Shown: piece by piece, positions 1 to 10,050 of the stretch
How positions within the stretch are numbered: the stretch's first letter is position 1
Layout of the letters: every line of letters begins with the position of its first letter
Assembly: GCA_021030905.1 (NCBI GenBank)
Contig: JAGFMI010000024.1
Location: 248,001 to 312,000, forward strand
Direction: 5' to 3'
DNA: 64,000 bases
Source: Pyrenula massariospora
Taxonomy: Eukaryota > Ascomycota > Eurotiomycetes > Pyrenulales > Pyrenulaceae
Notes under the pieces: model-generated
Databases searched by the model: none
What the model was told of the DNA's origin: nothing
Seen by the model: only the letters and a program-made list of their open reading frames with translations
Translations under genes and position numbers: made by a program

Positions 1-347
1 CCGTGCTCCGCGGCCTCTTGGAAGATCACGGCGATTCGTCAGCCTTACTTGGTAAGGAAAAAGCGTACCCCGTCACGTGACCCGTCAATAACAAGCCTCA
101 GCAGGAACATGGCTTCGTCAGAATTCATAATCCTAGGGACAATACACACGCATACATCCGCCGAATATGTCACACATAGCCACCACCGCGCATCAAACAA
201 CCCTATCCTCATCCACACTTCAGCAGGCCAAAGGAATGAACGCATCCCCGTCAACCCCTCCAAATCCACCAAACCCGCCTCATCTCAGATCAACCCCACC
301 ATCTCGCTCCCCTCCAGTCTCCAGTGCCACAGGAACAGCGCAAAACG
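1..347. other. Intergenic DNA downstream of the glutathione S-transferase gene
   Basis: No gene can be supported here. Open frames on both strands lack any recognisable protein family. A palindromic TCACGTGA element, an E-box type site, lies at about 74-81. It could belong to a gene beyond the left edge of the window. Confidence 0.5.
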
Positions 348-1305
348 CTACTTCTGCTGCGGTTGCGGCTGCGTGGCTGCCGCGGATGCTGCGGCGAAGG
401 CCTTGTTGCGCTGGTCCTGGACCCGCTTCACCGTCTCCCGGCCCTCCATCCGCCGCACCCAGGCGAAGACGTGCGGGAAATCGTGCTCAAGGTTTGGATT
501 CGCGTCGCCGAGACAGAACTGCATGAGAATCATGTCTCGTTAGTCTTTTGACCCCTCACTCAAAAGGCGTGAGAGGATCGGGGCATTTTTTTTCACGTGT
601 CGGGGACTATTTTCCATTCTTTCAAAAAAAAAAGGTTTTCAACTCACCGGCATGCTCCACGTATACGGCACATAAAACAAATCCGCCGCGCTCAGTCTCC
701 CCCCAACGAGCCACTCCTTGCTTCCACCCCCCGCACCCTTGGACTTGAGCTCGTCCTCCAGCACGCCGAGGACGCGCAGGCTCTCGTCGACGTAGCGCTG
801 GCGGGCAGCCGGGTTCGGGGTGAAGCGGAGCCAGCGCAGGGCGCCGCTAAGGCTGGGCCCGTGGAAGGTGCACTGGTATAGGAGCCATTGGAGGAGGAGG
901 GCGCGGTCGGGGGCGGAGGAGGTGGGGAAGGAGAGTGCGTGTTTGGTGGTGTCGTAAGTTTCGAGGAGGTAGAGGGCGATCGCGCCGGACTGGGGTGGTC
1001 TCGTCAGTATGGATAGTTATCTTGTTAGGGGTATACGGGTTGGACGTACTTCCCATAGCGTGACGCCGGTGTTTGGGTCCTCAATCACGGGCGAGAAGCC
1101 ATTTGGATTGAGCTTCGTGAGGAATTCTGGCTTCTTCTGCTCCGGGGTTGTCCAGACCTTGGTTTCGTAGGGGAGGGAGAGCTCCTCGAGGATGAGGGCT
1201 ACCTTCCACCCATTTGGGCCAGCTAGAAGCGTGTCAGTCACTTGAATGCGGTTTCCCAGAGGTCTCGTGATACGTACGATGGCTGTGGAGAAGGATGGGC
1301 TTCAT
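348..1305 (-). CDS. Glutathione S-transferase (Ure2p/GTT-like), four exons
   Basis: Predicted cytosolic glutathione transferase of about 237 residues that would conjugate glutathione to electrophiles. Exons on the minus strand are 1278-1305, 1050-1222, 648-989 and 348-518; all junctions keep frame and use GT-AG signals. The first 28-nt exon supplies MKPILLHSH, and joining it to exon 2 restores the typical fungal N-terminus ending in GPNGWKVALILEEL. The thioredoxin-like half includes NPNGFSPVIEDP with the cis-proline loop and continues into SGAIALYLLETYD. The C-terminal half is the all-helical domain. The acceptor of exon 4 was chosen because an upstream AG gives a stop. The tail is rich in alanine and glutamine. 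The family is known for xenobiotic and oxidative stress defence; the exact substrate is unknown. Confidence 0.88.
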
Positions 1306-3055
1306 GCTAGTGTTTGCGGACATTATTTGGGTGCAGCGCAATATGCGAAGGCGGTTGCTAAATATGCTCCGAGTGTTTGTAGTGATTGCTCTGAGGTGAA
1401 GATTGTTCAAAGGTTGAATCATGTCAGCAGAGGAGCTTCTTATATACCTTCGAGCTATCACGGTTTTCTGAAAAGCTCCGTCTCTTCATTTCCTGCACTA
1501 ATAGCTTCCTTGCTCGTGAGAGTCATAGCCTTCTACCTTCACACTATCTGCACACTAATGGAGGGCATCATGGATATTCCCGTTAACTCCAGAGTCAACA
1601 TAAGGAGATGTGATGGTGAAGCCTTCAAGGACATAAGGTCTGATGCTAGGGGTTGATAACAATGATCGGTGCTTTGGATAGTGGCAGCCATTGAGGTCAT
1701 TGAGAATTATGATGCCTGATCAGGATCAACCGGGCTAGATCGCTCGAAGGCGCCCTTGAAAGTCATCGATAAGAAACATATCGTCATCGTCCAAGCGTTT
1801 CGGGGTTCAGAAAGGACGAGCAAGGTGAGAATTATGTGATGTTCAGACTTGTGCAAGGCCCAGAACGTCGTTCCATGGGCTGTAATTGACAAGGGTCCAC
1901 TTAGGAGCTAAACATATAGATCGCTAGTATCAATTGAGACGAAGAGAGACCTGATGCTTTCAGCCGCACACAAAGGTAGCAGAAACACAAAAAGTTTATC
2001 AGAGATTCCGACGGAAATGATGTCGAGGGCATCAAGCACAACTGTGAACGTGGGACATGATACCATATTATTCTTGAACTTACAATACACGCTTGTCCAT
2101 TCAATTGGAACATTTGAGCACTCAATCACTTTCGACACCAATACTGGCTTTAACGGAATCGACAATGGAAAATGTAAGCTTCAGAGACTGGTTCATTACT
2201 AGCGATGACTCATATGACGTCGCAATCCCGGTCAAAACAAGCTTATTTGCACAACTGTATCAAGCACGGGAGTCCGGACCGCAAACTCGCAAGATGCTTG
2301 TCGAACTCGCAAGATACTTCTCAAGAAAGACTCAAAGACGGCTGGCAGGCTCTCGCAAACCCGTCACCCGGATAAAAGTCGTCCGGGCCGGCCGTGCCTC
2401 GACCGAACCTCGCGTGCGACTTCGAGCATGAGCCCCAACACAGCAGCCTCCCAAAATTACGAGTTTATATTTCTGATGTAAGTTGACATAATCACTTTGA
2501 CTCTCAAGTTCGACCTTAAAAGACGCGACATCTGCAACTTTCCGCTCTCTTCTTCCTCGGTCGACGGTGTCTCGCTCTCCGACTTCTGGACCCCACCGCG
2601 CGCTCTCGCTTTCGGAGGGTTCGCAGCGCGAGACAGAGGACTTACCGCAAAAAAGTACAGCCGCATCCTAAAGCATGTTCTGAACCAATTGGATTTTCCT
2701 AAGACCCGTGAGGGCTCTAGTTCCATGGCAATCCTGAAGCTCATCCTGCTGGAGATAAATCCTCAATGACACGAAACCGAAGTCGCACCTTGGACGTGGA
2801 GTTTGCGGCGCTGGTGGAGGCGCGAGCTCTTGAGATGGTGAGCAAGAGCGCGTCGACGTTGCCATTTTATGTGAGGATGATTCTCTTTGCTTGAGGTTTT
2901 TTTTCCCTTTTCATCTGACAATAACTGTGTTCATTTCTTTTCATTTTTTGAAGCTCTCCCAATCGTTCCGGAGCGGTGTCTTGCAGTAGCCAAACAAAAT
3001 TCTCAATACTGTTGTCTTCTATTTCACAATTCCCAGACAAATGTGAAATAAGCGA
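1306..3055. other. Intergenic region of 1.75 kb between GST and hydrolase genes
   Basis: Probably holds the GST promoter and the upstream region of the hydrolase gene. A small minus-strand frame at 2668-2865 starts MATSTRSCSPSQEL and is followed by possible splice sites and a second frame down to about 2457, but I do not recognise the product and would not call a gene. A CRE-like TGACGT lies near 2216. Nothing else stands out. Confidence 0.4.
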
Positions 3056-4042
3056 ATGGAGCCTTTCACTCTTCCCCTACCCGATGGCCGCTCAACAACG
3101 GGCCTAGCCTCGTTCCTAACTTCCCAACGTTATCAACTAAAGGGTCTTCCCTTGGTTGTGGCCATCCACGGGGCAACATACACAGCAGACTACTATGATG
3201 CCGACGAAAAGCGCTCGATCCGCGTTCCTAGCCTCGCGCTCGGTGTGCCTGTCGTAGCAGTTACCCGCCCTGGCTACGGGGGAATACCGCCTCTCCCGCC
3301 ACCCCGTAAGGACTCATCCTTCATCCAGCAGCACGGCGAATACCTCCACACCATGATTCTTCCAGCGGTGTGGGAGAAATACGGGCCGGCATGTGGTGCA
3401 ACGAGCATCGTTCTATACACACACTCCATCGGCAGCGGAGTAGGGCTGGTTACTGCTACGCTCCATGGGCTCGACCCCGCAACCGCACGATACCCCCTCT
3501 CTGGTCTTATCTCTTCCGGGATGGGCGCGCAACCGGTCCCTCGTGAACCTAACCCGCATCGTGACAGTGTCTGGAAGCAGGCCGAGGAGCTGAAGGAAGG
3601 GGAAGAAGTGCCTACAACAGCTTGGCCCGTCGAAATCAAGGATCGGGAAATGCTGCGGCCACAGTGGGGTCTCTGTGATTTAGAAATCACCGAGCAGTCA
3701 GAAAGGTTGAACCATCCCTGTTCAATCTTGGAGATGTATGATGCCGGGAGACAGTGGCCGACATACTGGAGGGAGAAGTACGCCCCACATGTGAAAGTAC
3801 GGCATTTGTATTGCCTTGCGGAGTTTGATAACTTCTGGATGGGTACCCAAGACGCAGTCAATGACTATGCGAAACATTTCAAAAGTTCTGCCGGGCTGGA
3901 AACAGCCGTGGTGAAGAACGCTCCTCACTGCATTGAGCTGAGTTATCTGGGGCAGGCTTGGTACACCAAATGCTTTGGATTTGCTATGGAATGTGCTATT
4001 GCAGATGTTCTAGAGCGAGAGGGAAAGGGTCCAAGGAATTAA
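3056..4042 (+). CDS. Alpha/beta-hydrolase fold protein
   Basis: Single-exon gene for a 328-residue protein with the order of an alpha/beta hydrolase. An HGATYTAD segment near residue 39 is in the usual oxyanion-loop position. The likely nucleophile elbow is THSIGSG (about residues 121-127), where the first Gly of the usual GxSxG is Thr. A late APHCIE segment supplies the probable catalytic His, and AEFDNFW may supply the acid. There is no signal peptide or membrane segment, so it is probably intracellular. Substrate is unknown. Its stop codon is only 4 bp from the stop codon of the convergent AlkB-type gene, so the two mRNAs must overlap at their 3' ends. The start is the first ATG in frame and gives a normal N-terminus. 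Confidence 0.82.
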   Translation: MEPFTLPLPDGRSTTGLASFLTSQRYQLKGLPLVVAIHGATYTADYYDADEKRSIRVPSLALGVPVVAVTRPGYGGIPPLPPPRKDSSFIQQHGEYLHTMILPAVWEKYGPACGATSIVLYTHSIGSGVGLVTATLHGLDPATARYPLSGLISSGMGAQPVPREPNPHRDSVWKQAEELKEGEEVPTTAWPVEIKDREMLRPQWGLCDLEITEQSERLNHPCSILEMYDAGRQWPTYWREKYAPHVKVRHLYCLAEFDNFWMGTQDAVNDYAKHFKSSAGLETAVVKNAPHCIELSYLGQAWYTKCFGFAMECAIADVLEREGKGPRN

Positions 4043-4046
4043 AGAT

Positions 4047-5018
4047 TCAGGACGAAGGCATCCAGGGCAGCATCTCTTTTTTCGCTTTGTTCCACTTATA
4101 CACCTGACCATCTCCAACATTGTATCGATAATAGTTCTCTGTTCCTCCCGGCACCATTGCACGTCGCAGGGTAATGTTAATCCGCCCTTTGTCGGCTTCG
4201 CCACCTTTTCTTTTGGGTATGCTGTGAAGCCAATTGGCCTGGGTAGGGCCGCGCATGAGGACCATATCTCCGCTAGACAAGGGCAGCTTCAATGACCTGC
4301 TTGGTTCATGGCCCGCATCCGCGCCGTCTTTAGGCGGCTTGTGCTTCATTAAAAAGTCTCGTTTCGCACCCAAAGAAAAGGATGCAATTGCTGGATCGGG
4401 ACCAAGAAAACGTTCATCATCGCTGTGAAAGCTTATGCTATCGTATCCAGTTGCGTAGTAATTGACTAGACAGAAATTATACTTGGTGTTGGTGGCTGCT
4501 TCAGTGACTCGTCGAAGGAAATCCAGACATTCGGGTATCGGTCTAGGCCTGCACTTATATTTGTCTTTTCCAATAGGTTTAGAGACGTCCGAAGCCATCT
4601 TTAGCTTTCCGTCGACAAACCGGCTCGTCTCATCCATGCCAAAAACAGAAGTAAAACGTGGAGTGTTGATCTGGGTCTCTTTGCCAAATTTCGTGATCGT
4701 GTACTTGACGCGATAGAAGAACAATTGTTCGCGGAGAAAATTGAAAAGTTCTTTCTCGATAACTTTTGGTATGAATGGTTGAAAATATAGGAGATCCAGG
4801 TCTGGCTGGTCGTTGATTTCCTTCCCTACAGCGGTGACCAAGAGCTCTACCTCTTCCTTAATCGATGGAGGGAGCCCTCTTATCGGCCACGGGTAGGTCT
4901 CATGCCTTGTGATATCTTTGGAGACGTTGTCCTCGTTGTCTTTGGGTGTTGGGTAGCTCTCGATCTTTATTTTCTTGGTAGCTGGCTGGAAGAAGCTATC
5001 GAGGTTATGCTTCGACAT
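4047..5018 (-). CDS. AlkB-type Fe(II)/2-oxoglutarate dioxygenase, ALKBH2/3-like DNA dealkylase
   Basis: Intronless gene for 323 residues. The C-terminal two thirds match the AlkB fold of the ALKBH2/ALKBH3 group, which removes N1-methyladenine and N3-methylcytosine lesions from DNA or RNA. Visible features are the iron site H-S-D in ISFHSDDERFLG, the sequence PAIASFSLGAKRDFLMKH, a late W-L-H-S-I-P with the second iron His, and the 2-oxoglutarate-binding RINITLRR near the end. The N-terminus, KHNLDSFF, resembles a PCNA-interacting PIP box (aliphatic plus two aromatics) except that Lys stands where Gln is usual. A short basic KKIKIES follows and could be nuclear targeting. It is divergent from Trm5 with a shared promoter of about 410 bp. 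Nuclear repair is inferred; an RNA substrate is possible. Confidence 0.9.
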   Translation of the reverse strand: MSKHNLDSFFQPATKKIKIESYPTPKDNEDNVSKDITRHETYPWPIRGLPPSIKEEVELLVTAVGKEINDQPDLDLLYFQPFIPKVIEKELFNFLREQLFFYRVKYTITKFGKETQINTPRFTSVFGMDETSRFVDGKLKMASDVSKPIGKDKYKCRPRPIPECLDFLRRVTEAATNTKYNFCLVNYYATGYDSISFHSDDERFLGPDPAIASFSLGAKRDFLMKHKPPKDGADAGHEPSRSLKLPLSSGDMVLMRGPTQANWLHSIPKRKGGEADKGRINITLRRAMVPGGTENYYRYNVGDGQVYKWNKAKKEMLPWMPSS

Positions 5019-5427
5019 TTGAAGTTTTCAAAGTTTGAACTATGCTAAAATGATCGAAAGCGATAAGATCCGTAGAAAGAAGACGACTCTAGGCTTTCAT
5101 AGAAGCAGATTGGGAATGTAAGAGACTTTGAAGAGCCTTTTCAGAGAGTGTCCAGTTAGTCGATTACCGTGCTCCCGCCACCCAACACTTTTCGCCATTC
5201 AGGTACAATGCGGGATCTGTCATAGAATTTTTGAGAGGCCTTTGCTTCGATGTAAACGCGTTGTACACGGCGAGAAACCAATGTATACAGAAAACCCCTG
5301 AAGTGAGGTCATCGACCTCTTTTCTAAGACGCGTTGTTCTTCGCGTCTACATCACGCATCATACACGAAAACACGTGACTAGTCATTTTGAAGAAAAAAG
5401 TAGCTCAACAATCAACCTCACCTTTCC
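5019..5427. promoter_or_regulatory. Bidirectional promoter between the AlkB-type gene and trm5
   Basis: About 410 bp separate the two divergent start codons. Within it, CACGTG at 5372-5377 overlaps the perfect 10-bp palindrome TGACTAGTCA at 5376-5385, about 45 bp before the upstream Trm5 ATG. CACGTG is the core bound by bHLH factors and the palindrome resembles a bZIP site. Binding is inferred from sequence only. Confidence 0.5.
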
Positions 5428-6971
5428 ATGGCTCATGGCAAAAACTTTTTTCGATGTATACATCTCCGTGCCACCTCAACACCATTAAGGATGGATGACC
5501 TCTTCAAGCCTCCGGTCAACCGCTCCATGAGAACACTCGATCGTAACTTCTTTAGGAAAAAGATTCTACTCTCGGCGGCCACGATTTTCGATTTAAAAAA
5601 TCTTTCGCCGATAAGAAAAGAGCTCAGAAAGAGCAATAGTCTCTTTCCGCACGCAAGTACCGTGATTGCGTCACCGTCGGTTCCAGATTGCAAATGTATT
5701 CTTTTGAGTCCAGATATCAAGGCAACACGTAAGACCCCATTCTAAATTTTGATGCTATTGCTAAAGGCGCAGCCAGATCCCGAGACATGGACTCCTGCAG
5801 TGTCGGACCTAGTCGAGAAGAAACTCGGCAGTTTGGAGCCTTACACGATTGAATTGACATACGACGACTGGGACATGCGTACGTACGTAGAATCTCTTAT
5901 TATTTGAAACACCGACTCATATGGCTCACCAGATGATATCCTCGCCGCTACTATTCCGATAGAGGACCAAGATGAACCCCCGACCGGTTACACACAGGCT
6001 GGCCATGTCGGTAGGGCTCGTCTTCTCAAGTGATCAAGTATTCTATCTAAGTCTCGCTAGCCCATATCAATCTCCGAGAACCGTACCTACCGTACAAACA
6101 CATTATCGGCCAGGTTCTCCTCAGCAAAGCCCGTAACATCCGCACGGTCATCAACAAAACTAACGACGTCGGCCTCGACAGCGCCTACCGAACCTTCCCA
6201 TACGAAGTCCTCGCTGGCCCCGACGACATGAACGTCACCGTCTCCGAAAACGGCTGCACGTTCGCCTTCAACTTCGCCCGTGTCTATTGGAATTCGCGCC
6301 TCGACACCGAACATCGCCGCATACTCTCCAAATTCAACGAAGGCGAAGCTGTCTGCGACGTAATGGCCGGTGTTGGCCCCTTCGCGATCCCCGCAGGCAA
6401 ACGCAACGTCTTTGTCTGGGCCAACGACCTCAACCCCGCCAGCTACGAGGCCCTCGAGGACGCCATCCACCGCAACAAAGTCACCGGCCTCGTACGCCCT
6501 TTCTGCAGCGACGGGCGCGACTTCATCCGTGGCTCCGCCGCCTCCCTACCGAGCTCGCGCCGGGGCGTTACCATCCTCGACAAGGACGTAGAGAAGAAGC
6601 AATCTCTGCCACGGAAGCTCATAGAGCCGAAAGTCTTTTCGCACTACGTCATGAACCTGCCCGCCAGCGCGGTCACCTTCCTCGACGCGTTCCGCGGGCT
6701 CTATGCCGGCAGAGAGTCCGACTTTGCGAATCCCCAGGCAGAGGCTCTAGCTCTACCCATGGTGCACGTGTACTGCTTCTCCGCGCGCCGCGACCATACC
6801 TGGGAAGAAGAAGAGGAGGTCTGCGCGCTTGTCTCCGAACACCTTGGCGCCGTCGTCAAACCCTCGGACCGAGATATGGATATCCATTACGTGCGGCTGG
6901 TGAGCCCGCAGAAGAAGATGCTTTGCGTGAGCTTTCGGTTGCCGGCTGAGGTTGCTTTTGCAGAGCGTTAG
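5428..6971 (+). CDS. trm5: tRNA (guanine37-N1)-methyltransferase Trm5
   Basis: Methylates G37 next to the anticodon using S-adenosylmethionine, preventing +1 frameshifting; acts in cytosol/nucleus and mitochondria. Exons: 5428 (or 5491)-5721, 5767 or 5773-5878, 5933-6010, 6061-6971, giving about 441 residues from the ATG at 5491 or 462 from 5428. The last exon carries the catalytic domain: TFPYEVLAGP, FNFARVYWNSRL, the SAM loop DVMAGVGPFAIPAG, VWANDLNP and the late MNLPASA motif. The upstream ATG adds 21 residues, MAHGKNFFRCIHLRATSTPLR, basic and free of acidic residues, like a mitochondrial presequence. No GT-AG pair keeps frame across intron 1; a GC-AG intron beginning at 5722 (AAG|GCAACA) does. 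A one-base sequence error is the alternative. Identity is firm. Confidence 0.93.
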
Positions 6972-8118
6972 AGTTTCCTTCCTTTCCACACCTCGAAAGC
7001 TTTTTCCGGTGGTTTGGATACCCGCGCAATTTTGAGCCATGTGGTCGGCAGGTGCATCCCTCTCGAGATAAATCTTGTGGCTGCGACGTCTTTTCGGCAT
7101 ATTTGAAAATACAATTCCGCGTGTTTTACCGAAACCCTTTCAAGTAAAAACATACCACTTGCTTCCCCCTCCCCACACCCCGTCAGTCATTCCATCGGGT
7201 GCGATCCTATCCTGCCCTGCACAAGCCCACAACAACTCAACACCCTTGCTCCACGACCTCACCCAACCCCCCTTGGCATCTCACAACACACGCCCTCCTC
7301 GCAAACAACAGCCCACCCCCCGTCCCACCCCTCAATCTCCTCCCAAACGCGCCCAACCCCCGGGAACCTCCCATTCATCCATTTCCCAAGCTACACACCC
7401 AAAACACAGCATAAAAGAAAGACGTCGAAGCAACAAGCCAGTCTCTACACGTCCAACACATGCATTAAATCTCAAATCTGATCTAACATGGCACTAGTTA
7501 GATAGGGAAATTACAGGCTTTGAAATGGTCGTTGAGCACAACGAGTTATGTGTTCTTCTTTGTAGTGTTATATATGGAGGGGGTGACGGGCAGTGGAGTG
7601 GTAGTGATTGTTGGTCGTCTCGGAGCGGGGTGAAGGGCGTGGATATGTAAGAAGTGAAGTAAATAAGGTAGGTAGGGAGGGAGGGTCGATGGAGGGAGAT
7701 GTTTCACAAGTGTGCGTGTGTGCAGAATGATTGATTGGTTCAGCACCTATAGTTTCTTCTTTTCTTCAAAAGGTCAAGTGTGACATAATAAATAGGCGTA
7801 TGAGAAGTCGTAGTATCGTCTTTGGTAGTATATGAAAGGCACGAATTCCCACAGGTGGATGACTTGAGTTTGTGTCTGTGGCTTCGTGCCAAAAGTTTCA
7901 AGTGTGGGTACAAGTATTGCCTCTGAGGCTATCCCGCTGATAAGACGCTCCCCCATTCACCAAACGATGCCCATAGGCCCCCTTGGGAGAGGCTCCTCAT
8001 GCATTCTCCCAAGCCCGATCAGGGCTCCGACAGTAAATGTCGCCGTTGCATACTCCAGCCCGTGTTAAATCCCGAAGGCAAAAGAACGCCTTATGCAACC
8101 CCATTTGCCAAACTCTAC
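6972..8118. other. Intergenic region with a long pyrimidine/C-rich tract
   Basis: Contains 3' sequences of trm5 and of the convergent unknown gene. About 7150-7420 is strongly C/T/A biased on the plus strand with hardly any G, which leaves several frames open by composition alone. About 7560-7700 is the reverse, rich in G and A. I see no gene in it. Confidence 0.5.
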
Positions 8119-8734
8119 TCAATACCAGTAAACGCCATCCTTTTTAAATTTCCCCTCCTCTCTCAACCACGCCAGCCGCTCCCTCATCCGACTTACGATC
8201 TTTTGTCCAAAAGCCGGCCCATACGGTGGCATCTCCACGCTCATGTCAACCCGGAGCCAAGGAATATTCGACTGACCCTCGCACGCCTCCCGGATCTCGG
8301 CGAACGCCTTGTCGTCATAGCCCGCGCCCATGATGATGGCCTCGGGCGGCCGATGGTAGCGCTGGGTGCCCGCGTTGGGGTGTTCGTGCGGCGGTGGGCT
8401 TTCGCCTTTGAAGAGGAAGGGGAGGTCTTGGGCGCCGACGGCCGGGCTGAGGACGATGTGGATGACTGTTGATGTGGTCGGGGATTAGAAAAAATGATCA
8501 TATCATTGGACGGTAGATTTGCTGCGAAGGATTGGATGGAAGCTGACCTTCATAATCCGGGTGTAGCTTGGCTGCTACCCCCTTGGCGATCTCGGGGACC
8601 TTTCCGCACACTACCACTGGGCAGCCGGAGTCGGAGGAGAGGTCCAAGTCAAGGGGCATAGCATGGGCGGAATGGCTGTGGATGGGGAGCTCTGTCATCG
8701 CGCCAAGGCGAGGAGACTCGACCGCTTGGACCAT
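8119..8734 (-). CDS. Conserved fungal protein of unknown function
   Basis: Two exons (8548-8734 and 8119-8465) separated by an 82-nt GT-AG intron give 177 residues. After a variable N-terminus comes a short beta strand and loop, CPVVVCGKVPEIAKGV, then IHIVLSP, a proline-rich stretch, AIIMGAGYDDKAFAEIR, and a C-terminal segment with PWLRVDMS and a final EGKFKKDGVYWY. The alternation of hydrophobic strands with Gly-rich turns suggests a small Rossmann-like fold. I recall similar short proteins being widespread as hypothetical proteins in ascomycetes, but I know no assigned function. The start could instead be one of the two later in-frame ATGs (MTELP or MPLDL), since the strongly patterned part begins at CPVVV. 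No signal peptide is visible. Confidence 0.72.
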
Positions 8735-9378
8735 TGGGAGAGCGGGCTCAACGAGCAGGGAGGACAGGTTTCGTCAGGTGGCTGACCACGAAGATATATC
8801 TTCAGACCCGAGGGCGCCAACTAACGGTCCGGAAAAGGCATTTGGTCTCACAGAAGAAATCGTAACCTCTGTTGGTCCTCAGCGCCATCGAAACGACCTG
8901 GAAAGCGGCCCTACCTATATCAGGACAGTTGGACATTGGTTCTATAGCAATGGTGTGAACTTTTTGGACCCCGAGTCCCCGGCAGCCCGAGCTAGTAAGT
9001 CCCCGGACGATCAGCCTCCTGCAGGCCCAGGGTCCGTTGCTGCAGTCTGGAAAGATTCTGTGAAGCGTGTAGAATGTTTGAAAGGTGGAGAAGATCAGAT
9101 CCCGGGATGGGGTTTCGGGGGATATTGCATGCTCTAGACCCTGCGACAGGTTGCTGAGGTCCAAGTTTTACCGATAGTGGTAGGTCAGATTGGCGCAGTA
9201 AGCCGGGCTGGGGCATAGCGCTAGCTCCGAAACATAGCTCACGAGAACCAGGTTCAGTGATCGCTAGCCTCCGTCGACTTGATAAGCGTTAACGCTCACA
9301 TCCGGCCTTGAACACAACCATTCATATACTGCATTGGGACAAGACTTCTGTCAAAACGCGAAGAGGTCCACCGACAGC
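8735..9378. other. Divergent upstream region between the unknown gene and the deaminase gene
   Basis: About 640 bp that must hold both promoters. A minus-strand open frame at 8802-9164 has no recognisable features. No strong repeat or RNA gene is visible. Confidence 0.45.
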
Positions 9379-10050
9379 ATGTCGACGCATACGGAGCAAG
9401 CGGCACACCCGGCCGCGCATCTTCTCTCCACAATGTTGGATGTTGTAGACAAATCTATCATCCCAGCTGTACGGGTCAACCTATCAACAGGGAGTAAATT
9501 TTTTGGAGCAGGCATCCTCGAAAAGGATTCTCTCAAGACCGTCTTGGCTACCTCTAATCTCGAGAGCAAAAATCCTCTTCTGCACGCCGAAGTCCATGCG
9601 ATCACACTCTTCTATGAACAAGCACCTTCCACCGGGACGCGGCCCAAAGCAAAGGATTGTATATTTGTGACGACTCACGAACCGTGTTCGCTATGCCTTA
9701 GCGCCATCACTTGGGCGGGATTTGACAACTTCTATTATCTTTTCACCTATGAGGACACAAAGGATGCCTTCGCCATCCCCTATGACCTCGATATCCTGCA
9801 TGAAGTCTTCCGTGTGCCCGCGCAGGGAGAATCACCGGACCAAATGCAACGACGGCCAGAGTACAATCGCCGAAACAAGTTCTTCACCGCTGTCAGTTTT
9901 GCAGAGTTGGTGGAGCAAGTTCAAGATCCCGAGATGAAGACATCTCTAGGCAGTGAGCTCGAGCGTATCAAGTCGGATTATCTCAAGCTAGGGGATGAAT
10001 ATCAGCAATCCAAAGGGAAGGTGAAGGCTCCGGACATCCCGTATGCATGA
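9379..10050 (+). CDS. Cytidine/deoxycytidylate deaminase-fold protein
   Basis: Single-exon gene for 223 residues. It has both halves of the zinc-dependent deaminase signature: HAEVHAI near residue 69, giving the zinc ligand His and the proton-shuttle Glu, and PCSLC near residues 102-106, giving two Cys ligands. Around them are the usual FVTTHEPCSLCLSAITWAG helix and the following strand FDNFYYLF. The family deaminates cytosine- or guanine-type bases, nucleosides or nucleotides. The C-terminal 80 residues are longer than in cytidine deaminase proper and end in a charged helix (LGSELERIKSDYLKLGDEYQQ), so the substrate cannot be named. The chosen ATG lies right before a normal start; an in-frame codon further upstream is not ATG. 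No targeting signal is seen. Confidence 0.85.
   Translation: MSTHTEQAAHPAAHLLSTMLDVVDKSIIPAVRVNLSTGSKFFGAGILEKDSLKTVLATSNLESKNPLLHAEVHAITLFYEQAPSTGTRPKAKDCIFVTTHEPCSLCLSAITWAGFDNFYYLFTYEDTKDAFAIPYDLDILHEVFRVPAQGESPDQMQRRPEYNRRNKFFTAVSFAELVEQVQDPEMKTSLGSELERIKSDYLKLGDEYQQSKGKVKAPDIPYA

Noticed and set aside
2457-2865. Two small minus-strand frames with possible splice sites
   Set aside because: The N-terminus MATSTRSCSPSQ is plausible, but the downstream frame is not recognised and no junction is clearly better than chance.
9187-9270. A tRNA-like run with TGGCGCAGTAAGCCGGG followed by GGTTCAGTG
   Set aside because: The A-box-like part fits loosely, but the B-box does not match GGTTCRANNCC and no acceptor stem can be folded.
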